From Ignavibacteriota bacterium (GTDB lineage Bacteria > Bacteroidota > Ignavibacteria > Tepidaquicellales > Tepidaquicellaceae): a DNA stretch of 64,000 bases. Positions 33,701-42,560 of this stretch are shown one piece after another; within the stretch, counting starts at the first letter, position 1, and each line of letters begins with the position of its first letter. The notes under the pieces were generated by a model that searched no databases, had not been told where the DNA came from, and worked only from the letters and a program-made list of their open reading frames with translations. A program made the position numbers and the translations under genes. Location: positions 1-64,000 of the forward strand of contig JACREY010000021.1 in assembly GCA_016218085.1 (NCBI GenBank), read 5' to 3'.

Positions 33701-35611
33701 TTAATTTTTTTTATTTATCAAGCTGATAACTTCTTTAGAGTCAGCTTTTCCTCTGACTTTATTCATCAGAATACCGAGTAAAACCAGCTTTTCGTTTTCT
33801 TTATCGAAAATTTTTATTTTCATTAAATCCTTTTTTGAGTTATTTAGAAAATCTTTCATATCCGATTTCTTTATTTCAGGCCGGAAGTAATCCATAAATT
33901 TTCCGTTATTCTTTATCGCCTGCTCCATTGCAATCAAAATTCCTTCCCTGTATATTTTACCGTCTTTAAATGCTTTGATAATATCTTCCATGATTTCAGC
34001 AGTCAGTAATTCCGTATTCAGCTTCTTTTTCCTTAATCTTTTTGGATATTGTACAAGTGCTACCGACGCAAGCACGGGATTTATTTTCCATTCATTCACT
34101 AATTTCTTAAACAAAGCCGCATATCTCGATATTGCAAGCGGCGGAATTACATCTTCAGGTATGTTCAGTTCCTTATACCAGTTTTCCCTGTCCCAGTAAA
34201 AATCGGGTACACCAAGTTTTATCCTTTCCAGTCTTTCCTGCGTGATTTTTTTCGGCGGTAAATCTGTATCGGGATACATCCTGTCTGCGCCCGGAAGAAT
34301 TCTTTCAAAACCGTTTGTTCCATCTTTAAGCGCCTGCCTAGTTTCGGAAGGAATCCCTATGGTCGCTTCTTTTGCCCTGATTATAATTTCCCTTGCAGCC
34401 ATATCACTGTCAGTTTTACTGCCCCAAACAATGACATATGCATCTTCATCGGTTGCACCGATAACTTTCTTAATATTTCTCCATTCAGATGTTGCAAGGG
34501 TTTCTCCAGTGCTATCGGAATGAATTATATTCGGAAGTGTTGTAAGGCAGGCTATTACCCTTACCCTGTCGGAAATTTCCCTGGAGAAATAAGTATCGGT
34601 TTGTGTCTGCCATCTAAGTAAGCCTTTAAATCCCCTTAGTGTAACGCAATTGATTTTCATACCTGCGGCAAGAGCATTCAAAACGGGCATATATTTCGTT
34701 TTCTTAAGCAGTTTTGTTATATCGTCTGTTTTGGCTTCAAAAGTATCAGGAGTAACTCCCCTGCTTTTCAGCTCTTCCCGTAACCTTAAAAGATTCCACT
34801 GGCGCATTGCCTCATTGTATGTAAGAAGCGGAATTCTTTTTATGCTCGGAACGCCCTTGATTTCAATCCTTGTGCCGCCTGTAACGCTTACATTCACATC
34901 TTCTCTTGCAGCGCCGGCACCTGTTCTCACTTTTCCTGTCGTGCGTACCAATTTCCTAAGAATATTGGCAACATCCGCAACTTCGTACGGAGTTTTCATA
35001 TCAGGTCCGGTAACAGTTTCGAGCAGCGGCATTCCGAGCCTGTCTGTCAAATATACTCTTGTATGACCAAAGTCACTTACTTCGCGGCAGGAATCTTCTT
35101 CGAGTGAAAGCTGGATTATTTCTATATCCCGGTTTTTATATGGAATTTTTCCGTTAACGCTCACGATTGTCGTTCTCTGAAAACCTGTTGGAATGCTACC
35201 ATCAAGATACTGTTTTCTGGCAATGTGAATTTCATCTATCATCGAGCATTTATACAGCATTGCAATTTCAAGCGATATATCCAGTGCTGTTTCGTTAATC
35301 TCGAAAGGCGGAGTATCATCCATTTCATAAGTACATACTGTTTCACGGTTTATGTGATAAATTATGTCTTTTTTCGTTTTGAATTCCATCAATGCAGTAC
35401 CGTCGTACTCACCCATTTCAGAGAGTGTGGGCCTCATATGTCTTAAGATTTCCGCATCAAATTTTTTACTGTAGCAACCGGCAGGACAACGGCAGAATAG
35501 TTTCTTTTCCGTGTATAACTGCTGATGTATTTCTAATCCCGATTTGAATCCAACTTTTGCAAAATCCTCATCGGTCATTTCTGAGAAGGGCTTGAAAATA
35601 AAATCGTACAT
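33701..35611 (-). CDS. gatE: archaeal-type Glu-tRNA(Gln) amidotransferase subunit E
   Basis: Kinase/transamidase subunit that phosphorylates Glu-tRNA(Gln) and transfers ammonia from GatD. 636 residues, the archaeal GatE length and much longer than bacterial GatB (about 480). The GatB/E cradle starts GFKSGLEIHQQLYTEKKLFCRCP (about 22-44) and includes DDTPPFEINETALD and IQLSLEEDSCREV. An inserted AspRS-like (GAD) domain lies at about 285-410, and a YqeY-type helical tail (about 470-636) ends the protein. It is the first gene of a two-gene operon with gatD. No glutaminyl-tRNA synthetase or gatCAB lies in this window, so which route supplies Gln-tRNA in this organism is unknown. Confidence 0.93.
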   Translation of the reverse strand: MYDFIFKPFSEMTDEDFAKVGFKSGLEIHQQLYTEKKLFCRCPAGCYSKKFDAEILRHMRPTLSEMGEYDGTALMEFKTKKDIIYHINRETVCTYEMDDTPPFEINETALDISLEIAMLYKCSMIDEIHIARKQYLDGSIPTGFQRTTIVSVNGKIPYKNRDIEIIQLSLEEDSCREVSDFGHTRVYLTDRLGMPLLETVTGPDMKTPYEVADVANILRKLVRTTGKVRTGAGAAREDVNVSVTGGTRIEIKGVPSIKRIPLLTYNEAMRQWNLLRLREELKSRGVTPDTFEAKTDDITKLLKKTKYMPVLNALAAGMKINCVTLRGFKGLLRWQTQTDTYFSREISDRVRVIACLTTLPNIIHSDSTGETLATSEWRNIKKVIGATDEDAYVIVWGSKTDSDMAAREIIIRAKEATIGIPSETRQALKDGTNGFERILPGADRMYPDTDLPPKKITQERLERIKLGVPDFYWDRENWYKELNIPEDVIPPLAISRYAALFKKLVNEWKINPVLASVALVQYPKRLRKKKLNTELLTAEIMEDIIKAFKDGKIYREGILIAMEQAIKNNGKFMDYFRPEIKKSDMKDFLNNSKKDLMKIKIFDKENEKLVLLGILMNKVRGKADSKEVISLINKKN

Positions 35612-35802
35612 AAATTATATATAAATAAAAAACAAATAATTTATAATTTACAACAAATTGATTTTATAAGAAAGTGAATTACAAGTATTTAATAATAAAA
35701 TAAATGTTGATAAAAATATTAATTAAATTTTGTTTTTATTTATTATATCTTGAATACAATTAAATTCTCAAAACCACAATCATTTAAGAAAGGAAGGAAG
35801 TT

Positions 35803-38061
35803 ATGATTCGCAAACAGGATGCCCTGGATTATCACAGACTCGGGCGACCCGGAAAAATTGAAGTAGTTTCCTCTAAGCCCTGCAATACTCAAAGGGATTT
35901 ATCACTTGCTTATACACCCGGTGTTGCAGACCCGTGTCTTGATATCGAAGCAAACCCGGATGATGCTTATTTATATACGGCTAAAGGAAACCTGGTAGCA
36001 GTAGTTTCAAACGGAACAGCAGTGCTAGGACTCGGCGATATCGGAGCACTAGCCGGAAAACCTGTTATGGAAGGAAAGGGAGTTTTGTTCAAAAGATTTG
36101 CCGATGTTGATGTGTTTGATATCGAGCTGGATACACATGACTCTGACGAAATAATCAAAGCGGTTAAACTTCTGGAGCCGACATTCGGAGGAATTAATCT
36201 CGAAGATATTAAAGCTCCTGAATGCTTCTATATCGAAGAAGAGTTAAAAAAGATAATGAACATCCCCGTCTTCCACGATGACCAGCACGGAACTGCAATT
36301 ATCAGCGGAGCAGCGCTTCTGAATTCCCTGGAAATTATCAACAAGAAAATTGAAGATATAAAAGTCGTATTCAGCGGTGCAGGTGCGGCAGGAATTGCCT
36401 GTGCAAAGCTGTATGAGGTACTCGGTGTGAAAAGGGAAAATATTATTCTCGTGGATACCAAGGGCGTGGTTTACAAAGGCAGAACGAAGGGGATGAATCC
36501 TTACAAGGAGTATTTTGCTCAGGATACTGAAATGAGAACTTTGGAAGAAGCAATGAAAGGTGCTGATGCATTCTGCGGTGTTTCTGCAAAGGATATTCTT
36601 ACCAAGGAAATGGTAAAAACAATGGCGGACAACCCGATTATATTCGCAATGGCAAATCCTAATCCTGAAATTACATACGACGCTGCAAAGGAAGCCAGGG
36701 ATGATGTTATTATGGCAACAGGCCGCTCCGATTATCCCAATCAGGTTAATAACGTGCTTGGGTTCCCGTTTATATTCAGGGGTGCTCTCGACGTAAGAGC
36801 GACCACTATAAACGAACAAATGAAAATCGCAGCTTCGTATGCGCTTGCTAATCTTGCCAAGGAAGATGTGCCTGATGCGGTTATCAGGGCTTACGGAGGG
36901 AAGAGAATAGAATTTGGCCGCGAGTACATAATTCCAAAACCTTTTGACCCGAGAGTGCTTCTGTGGGAAGCACCTGCTGTAGCGAAAGCTGCTATTGAAA
37001 GCGGAGTTGCCAAGAACCCGATAGAAGATTTCGACCAGTACAGAGACAAGCTTGAAGGCAGACTGGGAAAATCAAGAGAAGTGATGAGATTCTTTATACA
37101 CAAAGCCCAGCATCTTCACAAGAGAATAGTATTTCCAGAAGGTGAAGAGGAAAAAATTCTAAGAGCGGCACAGATTCTGATTGATGAAAGAATTACAAAA
37201 CCAATATTAGTCGGCAATGAAGTAAAAATAAAAAGCAAAATAGAAGAACTCGGACTGGATTTCGATTTCAATAAAATAGAAATCTTCGACCCGAAAAATA
37301 ACCTAAAGTATGATAAATATCTCGAAGATTTTTATGAACTGAGAAAAAGGAAAGGTGTTACTTACCGCGATGCAAAAAGATTAATCAAGACCCCCCAGAT
37401 ATTCGGTATGATGATGGTAAGAAGCGGCGACGCAGACGGACTGATTTCAGGTCTGACGCAGCATTATCCGGATACGGTAAGACCTGCACTGCAGATAATT
37501 GGCAAGGAAGAAGGCATAGATAAAATCGCAGGACTTTACATGATGGTATTTAAAAATCAGACATTGTTCATTGCAGATGCAACTGTTAACATCGAGCCGA
37601 CTGCAGATGATCTCGCAGGCATAGCTCTTTTGGTTGCGGAAAATGTTACAAAGATGGGATTTACTCCGAAAATTGCGATGCTTTCATTCAGCAATTTCGG
37701 AAGTACGAACCACCCGCTTTCAAACAAAGTTGCAAAAGCTACAACCATTGTTAAAAGGAAACGTCCTGATTTAATTATTGACGGTGAAATGACTGCAGAA
37801 ACAGCAATGAATCCGGAAATTATCTCAAACTATTATCCGTTCAGCAACCTGAAGGAAAGAGCAAATGTTCTGATTTGTCCGGACCTTACTTCAGCCAATA
37901 TCGCTTACAAGCTTTTAGGTTCAATTGGCGGAGCGGTGGCAATAGGCCCGATACTTCTTGGAATTAAAAAACCCGTTTTCTTATTAGGTCCCGAAAGTTA
38001 TGTGGATGATATCGTAAATCTGACAGCAATGGCTGTGTTTGAAGCAGAATCAAAAAGCTAA
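35803..38061 (+). CDS. maeB: NAD(P)-dependent malic enzyme with C-terminal Pta-like domain
   Basis: Oxidative decarboxylation of malate to pyruvate. A 752-residue MaeB-type fusion: N-terminal malic enzyme (about 1-420: [40 protein letters not shown], and the NAD(P)-binding [14 protein letters not shown]), then a phosphotransacetylase-like domain (about 430-752: [32 protein letters not shown]) that in this family serves for acetyl-CoA regulation and oligomerisation rather than catalysis. GAAAGGAAGGAAGTT before the ATG is a good ribosome binding site. A terminator follows. The similarity of its C-terminal half to the separate pta gene is expected, not recent duplication. Confidence 0.95.
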   Translation: MIRKQDALDYHRLGRPGKIEVVSSKPCNTQRDLSLAYTPGVADPCLDIEANPDDAYLYTAKGNLVAVVSNGTAVLGLGDIGALAGKPVMEGKGVLFKRFADVDVFDIELDTHDSDEIIKAVKLLEPTFGGINLEDIKAPECFYIEEELKKIMNIPVFHDDQHGTAIISGAALLNSLEIINKKIEDIKVVFSGAGAAGIACAKLYEVLGVKRENIILVDTKGVVYKGRTKGMNPYKEYFAQDTEMRTLEEAMKGADAFCGVSAKDILTKEMVKTMADNPIIFAMANPNPEITYDAAKEARDDVIMATGRSDYPNQVNNVLGFPFIFRGALDVRATTINEQMKIAASYALANLAKEDVPDAVIRAYGGKRIEFGREYIIPKPFDPRVLLWEAPAVAKAAIESGVAKNPIEDFDQYRDKLEGRLGKSREVMRFFIHKAQHLHKRIVFPEGEEEKILRAAQILIDERITKPILVGNEVKIKSKIEELGLDFDFNKIEIFDPKNNLKYDKYLEDFYELRKRKGVTYRDAKRLIKTPQIFGMMMVRSGDADGLISGLTQHYPDTVRPALQIIGKEEGIDKIAGLYMMVFKNQTLFIADATVNIEPTADDLAGIALLVAENVTKMGFTPKIAMLSFSNFGSTNHPLSNKVAKATTIVKRKRPDLIIDGEMTAETAMNPEIISNYYPFSNLKERANVLICPDLTSANIAYKLLGSIGGAVAIGPILLGIKKPVFLLGPESYVDDIVNLTAMAVFEAESKS

Positions 38062-38085
38062 ACAGAAACCAAGTTATAAAAAGCA

Positions 38086-38122
38086 ACAGCCCGTGAAATT
38101 AATTTCACGGGCTGTTTATTTT
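38086..38122. terminator. terminator between maeB and the fmdB-like gene
   Basis: ACAGCCCGTGAAATT/AATTTCACGGGCTGT is a perfect 15-bp stem with no real loop, followed by TTATTTT. It probably works for both convergent genes. Confidence 0.8.
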
Positions 38123-38141
38123 AGGATATATCTCAAATGAA

Positions 38142-38387
38142 CTAATTTAAGCCGCACATTCCGTTTGCACAGCCGCCTCCGTATGAAGGCAATCCGCAGG
38201 AACCGTCGGAGCATCCTCCGCCGAAATCAGAACTTCCCTGCACGCTTGCACTGAAAGATGATACCAGCTTTATGTGTTTTGCAGATTTGCAGTTCGGGCA
38301 GAAAACATCTTCCTGCTTTTCGCTTGATTTGTGAAGCACTTCGTACTTCGAATCGCACTCCTTGCACTTATATTCAAAAATTGGCAT
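38142..38387 (-). CDS. FmdB-family zinc-ribbon protein with Cys/Gly-rich tail
   Basis: An 81-residue protein. The N-terminal FmdB-type zinc ribbon (MPIFEYKCKECDSKYEVLH ... VFCPNCKS) has two CxxC pairs, C8/C11 and C33/C36. After about residue 55 there is a repeated tail, FGGGCSDGSCGLP then YGGGCANGMCGLN: two copies of GGGCxxGxCGL. FmdB proteins are presumed regulators, but their role is poorly known. The tail cysteines could bind another metal. It is a single gene with a terminator hairpin behind it. Confidence 0.88.
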   Translation of the reverse strand: MPIFEYKCKECDSKYEVLHKSSEKQEDVFCPNCKSAKHIKLVSSFSASVQGSSDFGGGCSDGSCGLPSYGGGCANGMCGLN

Positions 38388-38702
38388 ATGAAATAATTAA
38401 TTTATTAGTTGTTATTAGCAAGTATATTGAGAATAAATTTAATAATCAAGATAATTTTTTTTCAATATTTAATTTTTATTTTAACTTATTAATACTCGAA
38501 TTGTAAAAAGTAAAAAGTAAAATGTAAAAAGTAAAACAAAAAGTGAAAGCAATCCCGAAGGAATTGAACAATAATAACCTCCGACGAAGTCGGAGGAAAA
38601 AAAGTATGCGACCCCTCCCCCCTCCGAAACCACAAAAAGAAAAATTTATGAATAAAATATTTTCATAAATATAACTAAATTAGCTTAACTAAATAATCAG
38701 AC
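38388..38702. other. intergenic region with GTAAAAAGT repeats and one palindrome
   Basis: At 38505-38540 the sequence repeats AAAAAGTAAAATGT in variants. CCTCCGAC GAA GTCGGAGG at about 38579-38597 is a palindrome of the repeat-family kind. It is followed by A, not T, so it is not a plus-strand terminator. No gene seen. Confidence 0.55.
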
Positions 38703-39656
38703 GTGGAAAAAGAGCAGAAAAGGGTTTTAATAACGGGTGCAGCCGGATTTCTCGGCTCGCATTTATGCGACAGATTTATAAAAGAAGGCTTTAAGGTAAT
38801 CGGAATGGATAACCTTAGCACAGGTTCTATGAAAAATATCGAGCATCTGTTTCCGAACAAGGATTTCGAATTTTACTTTCACGATGTGACTAAATTCGTC
38901 CACGTGCCGGGTAAGCTGGATTACATACTGCATTTCGCCTCGCCTGCCAGTCCGATTGATTATTTAAAGATTCCTATTCAGACATTAAAGGTCGGCTCTC
39001 TGGGCACACACAACCTGCTTGGGCTTGCAAAGGAAAAGAAATCAAAATTCCTAATTGCATCCACATCGGAAATTTACGGCGACCCGAACATTCATCCGCA
39101 AAATGAAGAGTACTGGGGAAATGTAAATCCTATAGGTCCGCGCGGAGTTTATGATGAAGCAAAGAGATTTATGGAAGCAATTACAATGGCATATCACACT
39201 TACCACGGACTCGATACACGAATAGTCAGGATATTCAATACATACGGACCGAGAATGAGACTCAATGACGGCAGGGCTTTGCCTGCATTCATAGGACAGG
39301 CACTGCGCGGAGAAGACATTACTGTCTTTGGTGACGGCAGCCAGACACGTTCATTCTGCTACGTGGATGACCAGGTAGAAGGAATTTACAGACTGCTGAT
39401 GAGCGATTATACAATGCCCGTGAACATAGGCAATCCCGATGAAATTACCATACTCGAATTCGCCGAGGAAATTATAAAACTGACTGGCACTAACCAGAAA
39501 ATAATATTTAAAGAATTACCCACAGACGACCCGAAACAGAGGCAACCCGATATCACAAAAGCAAAAAAACTCCTCGGCTGGGAACCGAAGGTTTCACGGC
39601 AAGAGGGTTTAAAAATAACATACGAATATTTTAAAAAAGTGATTTTGGAAAAGTAA
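38703..39656 (+). CDS. uxs: UDP-glucuronate decarboxylase (UDP-xylose synthase)
   Basis: Short-chain dehydrogenase/epimerase family, 317 residues. It converts UDP-glucuronate to UDP-xylose with NAD+. N-terminal [10 protein letters not shown] (11-20) binds [21 protein letters not shown] is the UXS-type substrate loop; STSEIYGDP and the YDEAKR catalytic Tyr/Lys pair follow, then [10 protein letters not shown] and RSFCYVDD. The start is a GTG at 38703; no in-frame ATG precedes the nucleotide-binding motif. Ugd at 40389 makes its substrate, so the two probably supply UDP-xylose for surface polysaccharide. They are on opposite strands, separated by repeats. Confidence 0.9.
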   Translation: MEKEQKRVLITGAAGFLGSHLCDRFIKEGFKVIGMDNLSTGSMKNIEHLFPNKDFEFYFHDVTKFVHVPGKLDYILHFASPASPIDYLKIPIQTLKVGSLGTHNLLGLAKEKKSKFLIASTSEIYGDPNIHPQNEEYWGNVNPIGPRGVYDEAKRFMEAITMAYHTYHGLDTRIVRIFNTYGPRMRLNDGRALPAFIGQALRGEDITVFGDGSQTRSFCYVDDQVEGIYRLLMSDYTMPVNIGNPDEITILEFAEEIIKLTGTNQKIIFKELPTDDPKQRQPDITKAKKLLGWEPKVSRQEGLKITYEYFKKVILEK

Positions 39657-40388
39657 GTTTCAATGAATAATGAGTAATGAGTAATGAGTAATGATTAATA
39701 GAAAAGTATTATTTGTTCTCGTTCCAATGCTCCAGCGTTGGAACGCAATGATTTTTTTAGTAGCCACGACCTTTAGGTCGTGGGGTAAATATCATTCAAT
39801 TTGGGCTTTAGCCCAAAATCTTCTTATGGACTAAAGTCCTTTTTCTTGGCACTTGTTTCCACGAGCTATCCGCCACGGCGGATGCAAAAAACGCAAAGCT
39901 CGTGGCTATTGAAGAAGAGCTATTGAATATTTTAGCTGTTAGTGCCGCTTCGCTTAAACACTAACTGCGGCGGAAAGACAGGTCGCCCCTACGGGGCTCG
40001 TATTGTTGTGAATACATTTTCTACAAACAGAACACCCCTACGGGGTTAACAAATTTGCTGTTGTTGTGAATACATTTTTCTACAAACAGAACACCCTACG
40101 GGGTTAACAAATTTGCTGTTGTTGTGAATACATTTTTCTACAAACAGAACACCCCTACGGGGTTAACAAATTTACTGTTGTTTAAAGTTTGCTGTTATAT
40201 GGTATTATAGTCCTGCGTGACTTTACATTTCTGTATTTAATCAGGATTCTTTAGAACAACACCATCAATAAAATATTATGATTTTGTGCTATACGCTGCT
40301 GTAGACTAAAACAATCCGCTAAATCAGATTTTCAACAACAACGACGAAATCTACTATATTCTGAATACTGACTTCTGAATTTTTTGCT
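39657..40388. repeat. repeat block between uxs and ugd
   Basis: No gene. Contents in order: tandem AATGAGT units at about 39663-39695; palindrome GTTCCAATGCTCCAGCGTTGGAAC at about 39721-39744; hairpins with a TTTAG/CTAAA core (ACGACCTTTAGGTCGT, GGGCTTTAGCCC, GGACTAAAGTCC) at about 39767-39840; ATCCGCCACGGCGGAT at 39868-39883; GCCGCTTCGC near 39943; then four CCCCTACGGGG palindromes at 39981-40164, the last three in a 58-59-bp tandem array. Beyond 40190 nothing further was recognised. Confidence 0.8.
40003..40185. repeat. 58-59-bp tandem repeats carrying CCCCTACGGGG palindromes
   Basis: CTACAAACAG begins at 40021, 40080 and 40138, each time followed by AACAC(C)CCTACGGGGTTAA and TTTGCTGTTGTTGTGAATACA. 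The middle copy has lost one C of the palindrome. Unit sequence is otherwise nearly constant, so this is a tandem repeat and not a repeat-spacer array. Confidence 0.85.
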
Positions 40389-41711
40389 CTACGAAACTAC
40401 TTTACGCCCGATGCTATAATATGTATATCCCAGTTCTTTCATTTTATCTGTAGCGAAGATATTTCTTCCGTCGAAGATTAGTTTATTTTTTAGTGTGGAA
40501 GAAATTTTATCGAAATCGGGATTGCGGAATTCATTCCATTCGGTGAAAATTAAAAGCGCATCGGCATTTTTGAGAGCGTCATATTCATTTTCAGCATAAG
40601 TGATTGATTCTTTAAGATAGAATTTTGATGTCTCGACAGCCGCAGGGTCATATGCGGAAACTGTCGCACCGGCTTTCAGCAATTCGTTTATAATCACTAC
40701 TGACGGGGCTTCGCGCATATCATCGGTATTGGGTTTAAAGGCAAGTCCCCACACTGCAAAATGTTTTCCTTTAATATTTCCGAAGTGCTTTACGACTTTA
40801 TCGAATAATACTTTCTTCTGCGCTTTATTCATTTTATCTACAACCGTAAGCAAGTTGATTGGAGAGCCTTTATCGGCTGAAGTTTTGATTAACGCGTTTA
40901 CGTCTTTCGGGAAGCACGAACCGCCGTAACCGATTCCTGCAAATAAAAATCTTTTACCGATTCTTGTATCTGTTCCCATTCCTTTTCTTACCAAATCAAT
41001 ATTTGCACCGACAGCTTCGCAGAAGTTCGCAAGCTCATTCATATATGTAATTCTCATTGCAAGGTAAGAGTTTGCGGCGTACTTGGTAACTTCGGAACTT
41101 GCAGTATTCATCTCGACAATCGGATTTCCCTGCCTGACAAAAGGTTCATACAGTTCACGCATTTTTTCAAGAGCGGATTTGCTTTCAGAGCCGACCACGA
41201 TTCTGTCGGGTTTCATAAAATCATCTACTGCAAATCCTTCGCGAAGGAATTCAGGATTGGAAACTATATCGAAATTGCTCACGCCGTATTTTTTAATTTC
41301 ATTTTCGACTAGCTGTGCAGTGCCGACAGGGACGGTGCTTTTATTTACGATAATTTTATGCTCTTTTACATTATTTTCTTTCATTATTTTCCCTATGTCA
41401 CCGGCAACCCGCAGTACATACTGCAAATCAGCAGAGCCGTCTTCACCCTGCGGTGTGGGCAGGCAGAGGAAAATAACTTCGGTGTTAAGCACGGCGTGCT
41501 TCAAATCATCAGTGAAGCTAAGTCTTTTCTTTTCGATATTTCTCGAAAAAATAATTTCAAGACCGGGTTCGTAGATTGTGACTTCGGCATTTTTGAGCTT
41601 CTTTAGCTTTTCGGGATGGTTATCAACGCAGATAACATTATTGCCCATTTCGGCAAAACAAGTGCCGGAGACCAATCCGACGTATCCGGTACCGATGATG
41701 GATAAATCCAT
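40389..41711 (-). CDS. ugd: UDP-glucose 6-dehydrogenase
   Basis: Oxidises UDP-glucose to UDP-glucuronate using two NAD+. 440 residues, standard bacterial length. N-terminal Rossmann fold MDLSIIGTGYVGLVSGTCFAEMG, VNKSTVPVGTA, NPEFLREGFAVDDFMKPDRIVVG, central helix, and the catalytic-cysteine motif YGGSCFPKDVNAL; C-terminal domain with WGLAFKPNTDDMREAPS. AAGGAGTTAAA before the ATG is a clear ribosome binding site. It lies downstream of galE-rfbA-rfbC on the same strand, but separated by about 290 bp of palindromic repeats. Confidence 0.96.
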   Translation of the reverse strand: MDLSIIGTGYVGLVSGTCFAEMGNNVICVDNHPEKLKKLKNAEVTIYEPGLEIIFSRNIEKKRLSFTDDLKHAVLNTEVIFLCLPTPQGEDGSADLQYVLRVAGDIGKIMKENNVKEHKIIVNKSTVPVGTAQLVENEIKKYGVSNFDIVSNPEFLREGFAVDDFMKPDRIVVGSESKSALEKMRELYEPFVRQGNPIVEMNTASSEVTKYAANSYLAMRITYMNELANFCEAVGANIDLVRKGMGTDTRIGKRFLFAGIGYGGSCFPKDVNALIKTSADKGSPINLLTVVDKMNKAQKKVLFDKVVKHFGNIKGKHFAVWGLAFKPNTDDMREAPSVVIINELLKAGATVSAYDPAAVETSKFYLKESITYAENEYDALKNADALLIFTEWNEFRNPDFDKISSTLKNKLIFDGRNIFATDKMKELGYTYYSIGRKVVS

Positions 41712-42006
41712 TTTAACTCCTTTTTTCTTGAAATTTGATTCAACATTATCCCGCGAATAAATTCGCAGGCTACATTAAATATCTTTTTGAATAAGATGTC
41801 ACCCCTACGGGGTTTGAAATTTTCTATCTCATTTTTCTATAATAATTTCATCCCTTCGGGATTCAATCTAAAATAAAAATATTCAAACAGGTCGCTCCTA
41901 TGGAGCTAAATATATATCGTATTCAATTTTCTACAAACAGGTCGCTCCTACGGAGCTAAATACATATCGTATTCAATTTTCTACAAACAGATCACCCCTA
42001 CGGGGT
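41712..42006. repeat. five CCCCTACGGGG-family palindromes between rfbC and ugd
   Basis: Copies at 41798-41814, 41846-41864, 41888-41907, 41939-41957 and 41991-42006. The last three share TTTTCTACAAACAG or AAACAG before the palindrome and ATATCGTATTCAA between copies. Some copies carry paired changes that keep the stem (GCTCCTACGGAGC, ATCCCTTCGGGAT). The last copy runs into rfbC. Confidence 0.85.
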
Positions 42007-42558
42007 TTGATTATAAGTATAATCTTTTTCTATATCTTTGAATTTTGTAGCGAGTAAATCTTTTGGCGATACAATAGGCGTATTCGTTTTCCAGTCAATA
42101 TTCAAATCTGCATCATTAAAAATTATTGCGCGCTCATCTTTTTTGCTGTAATAGTTTGTGCACTTATACATAAATATTGCTTCATCGGAAAGTACGGAGA
42201 AGCCGTGAGCAAATCCCGGCGGAAGCCAGAACTGGAGGTGGTTATCGCCTGATAACTCGACTCCGGTATATTTTCCGAATGTCGGAGAACCAAACCTGAT
42301 ATCTACTGCAACATCATATACTTTTCCCGATATCACCTGGCAGAGTTTCCCCTGAGCAAAATCTCCGACCTGGTAATGAAGACCGCGTATAGTTCCTTTT
42401 ACTGATTTGGAAATATTATCCTGAACAAATTTAAAATCGAATCCGTTGTCGGAATATTTTTTTATACTGTGTGACTCGAAGAAAAATCCCCTGTCATCGG
42501 GAAATACATCAGGCTCAATTATCAGCACACCTTCGAGTTCGGTTTTTTTAATTTTCAT
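41998..42558 (-). CDS. rfbC: dTDP-4-dehydrorhamnose 3,5-epimerase
   Basis: Third enzyme of dTDP-L-rhamnose synthesis, 186 residues, standard length. Signatures: LIIEPDVFPDDRGFFFESH at the N-terminus, QDNISKSVKGTIRGLHYQ with the catalytic His of RGLHYQ, VDIRFGSPTFGKYTGVELS, and FWLPPGFAHGFSVLSD. rfbA is 2 bp upstream, so they are co-transcribed. The final codons (NQTP) and the TAG stop fall inside a palindromic repeat, so the original C-terminus was probably altered by repeat insertion. rfbB and rfbD are not in the window. Confidence 0.95.
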   Translation of the reverse strand: MKIKKTELEGVLIIEPDVFPDDRGFFFESHSIKKYSDNGFDFKFVQDNISKSVKGTIRGLHYQVGDFAQGKLCQVISGKVYDVAVDIRFGSPTFGKYTGVELSGDNHLQFWLPPGFAHGFSVLSDEAIFMYKCTNYYSKKDERAIIFNDADLNIDWKTNTPIVSPKDLLATKFKDIEKDYTYNQTP

Positions 42559-42560
42559 AT

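Noticed and set aside
36244-36819. 191-codon minus-strand ORF
   Set aside because: Antisense to the malic enzyme domain of maeB; no recognisable motifs.
35803-38061. Recent duplication of pta within maeB
   Set aside because: The Pta-like tail is a normal part of MaeB-type malic enzymes.
38579-38597. Hairpin near 38590 as a terminator
   Set aside because: It is followed by A on the plus strand, and T precedes rather than follows it on the minus strand; it fits a palindromic repeat better.
40003-40185. Possible CRISPR array
   Set aside because: The units are near-copies along their whole length with no variable spacers, and no cas gene is present.
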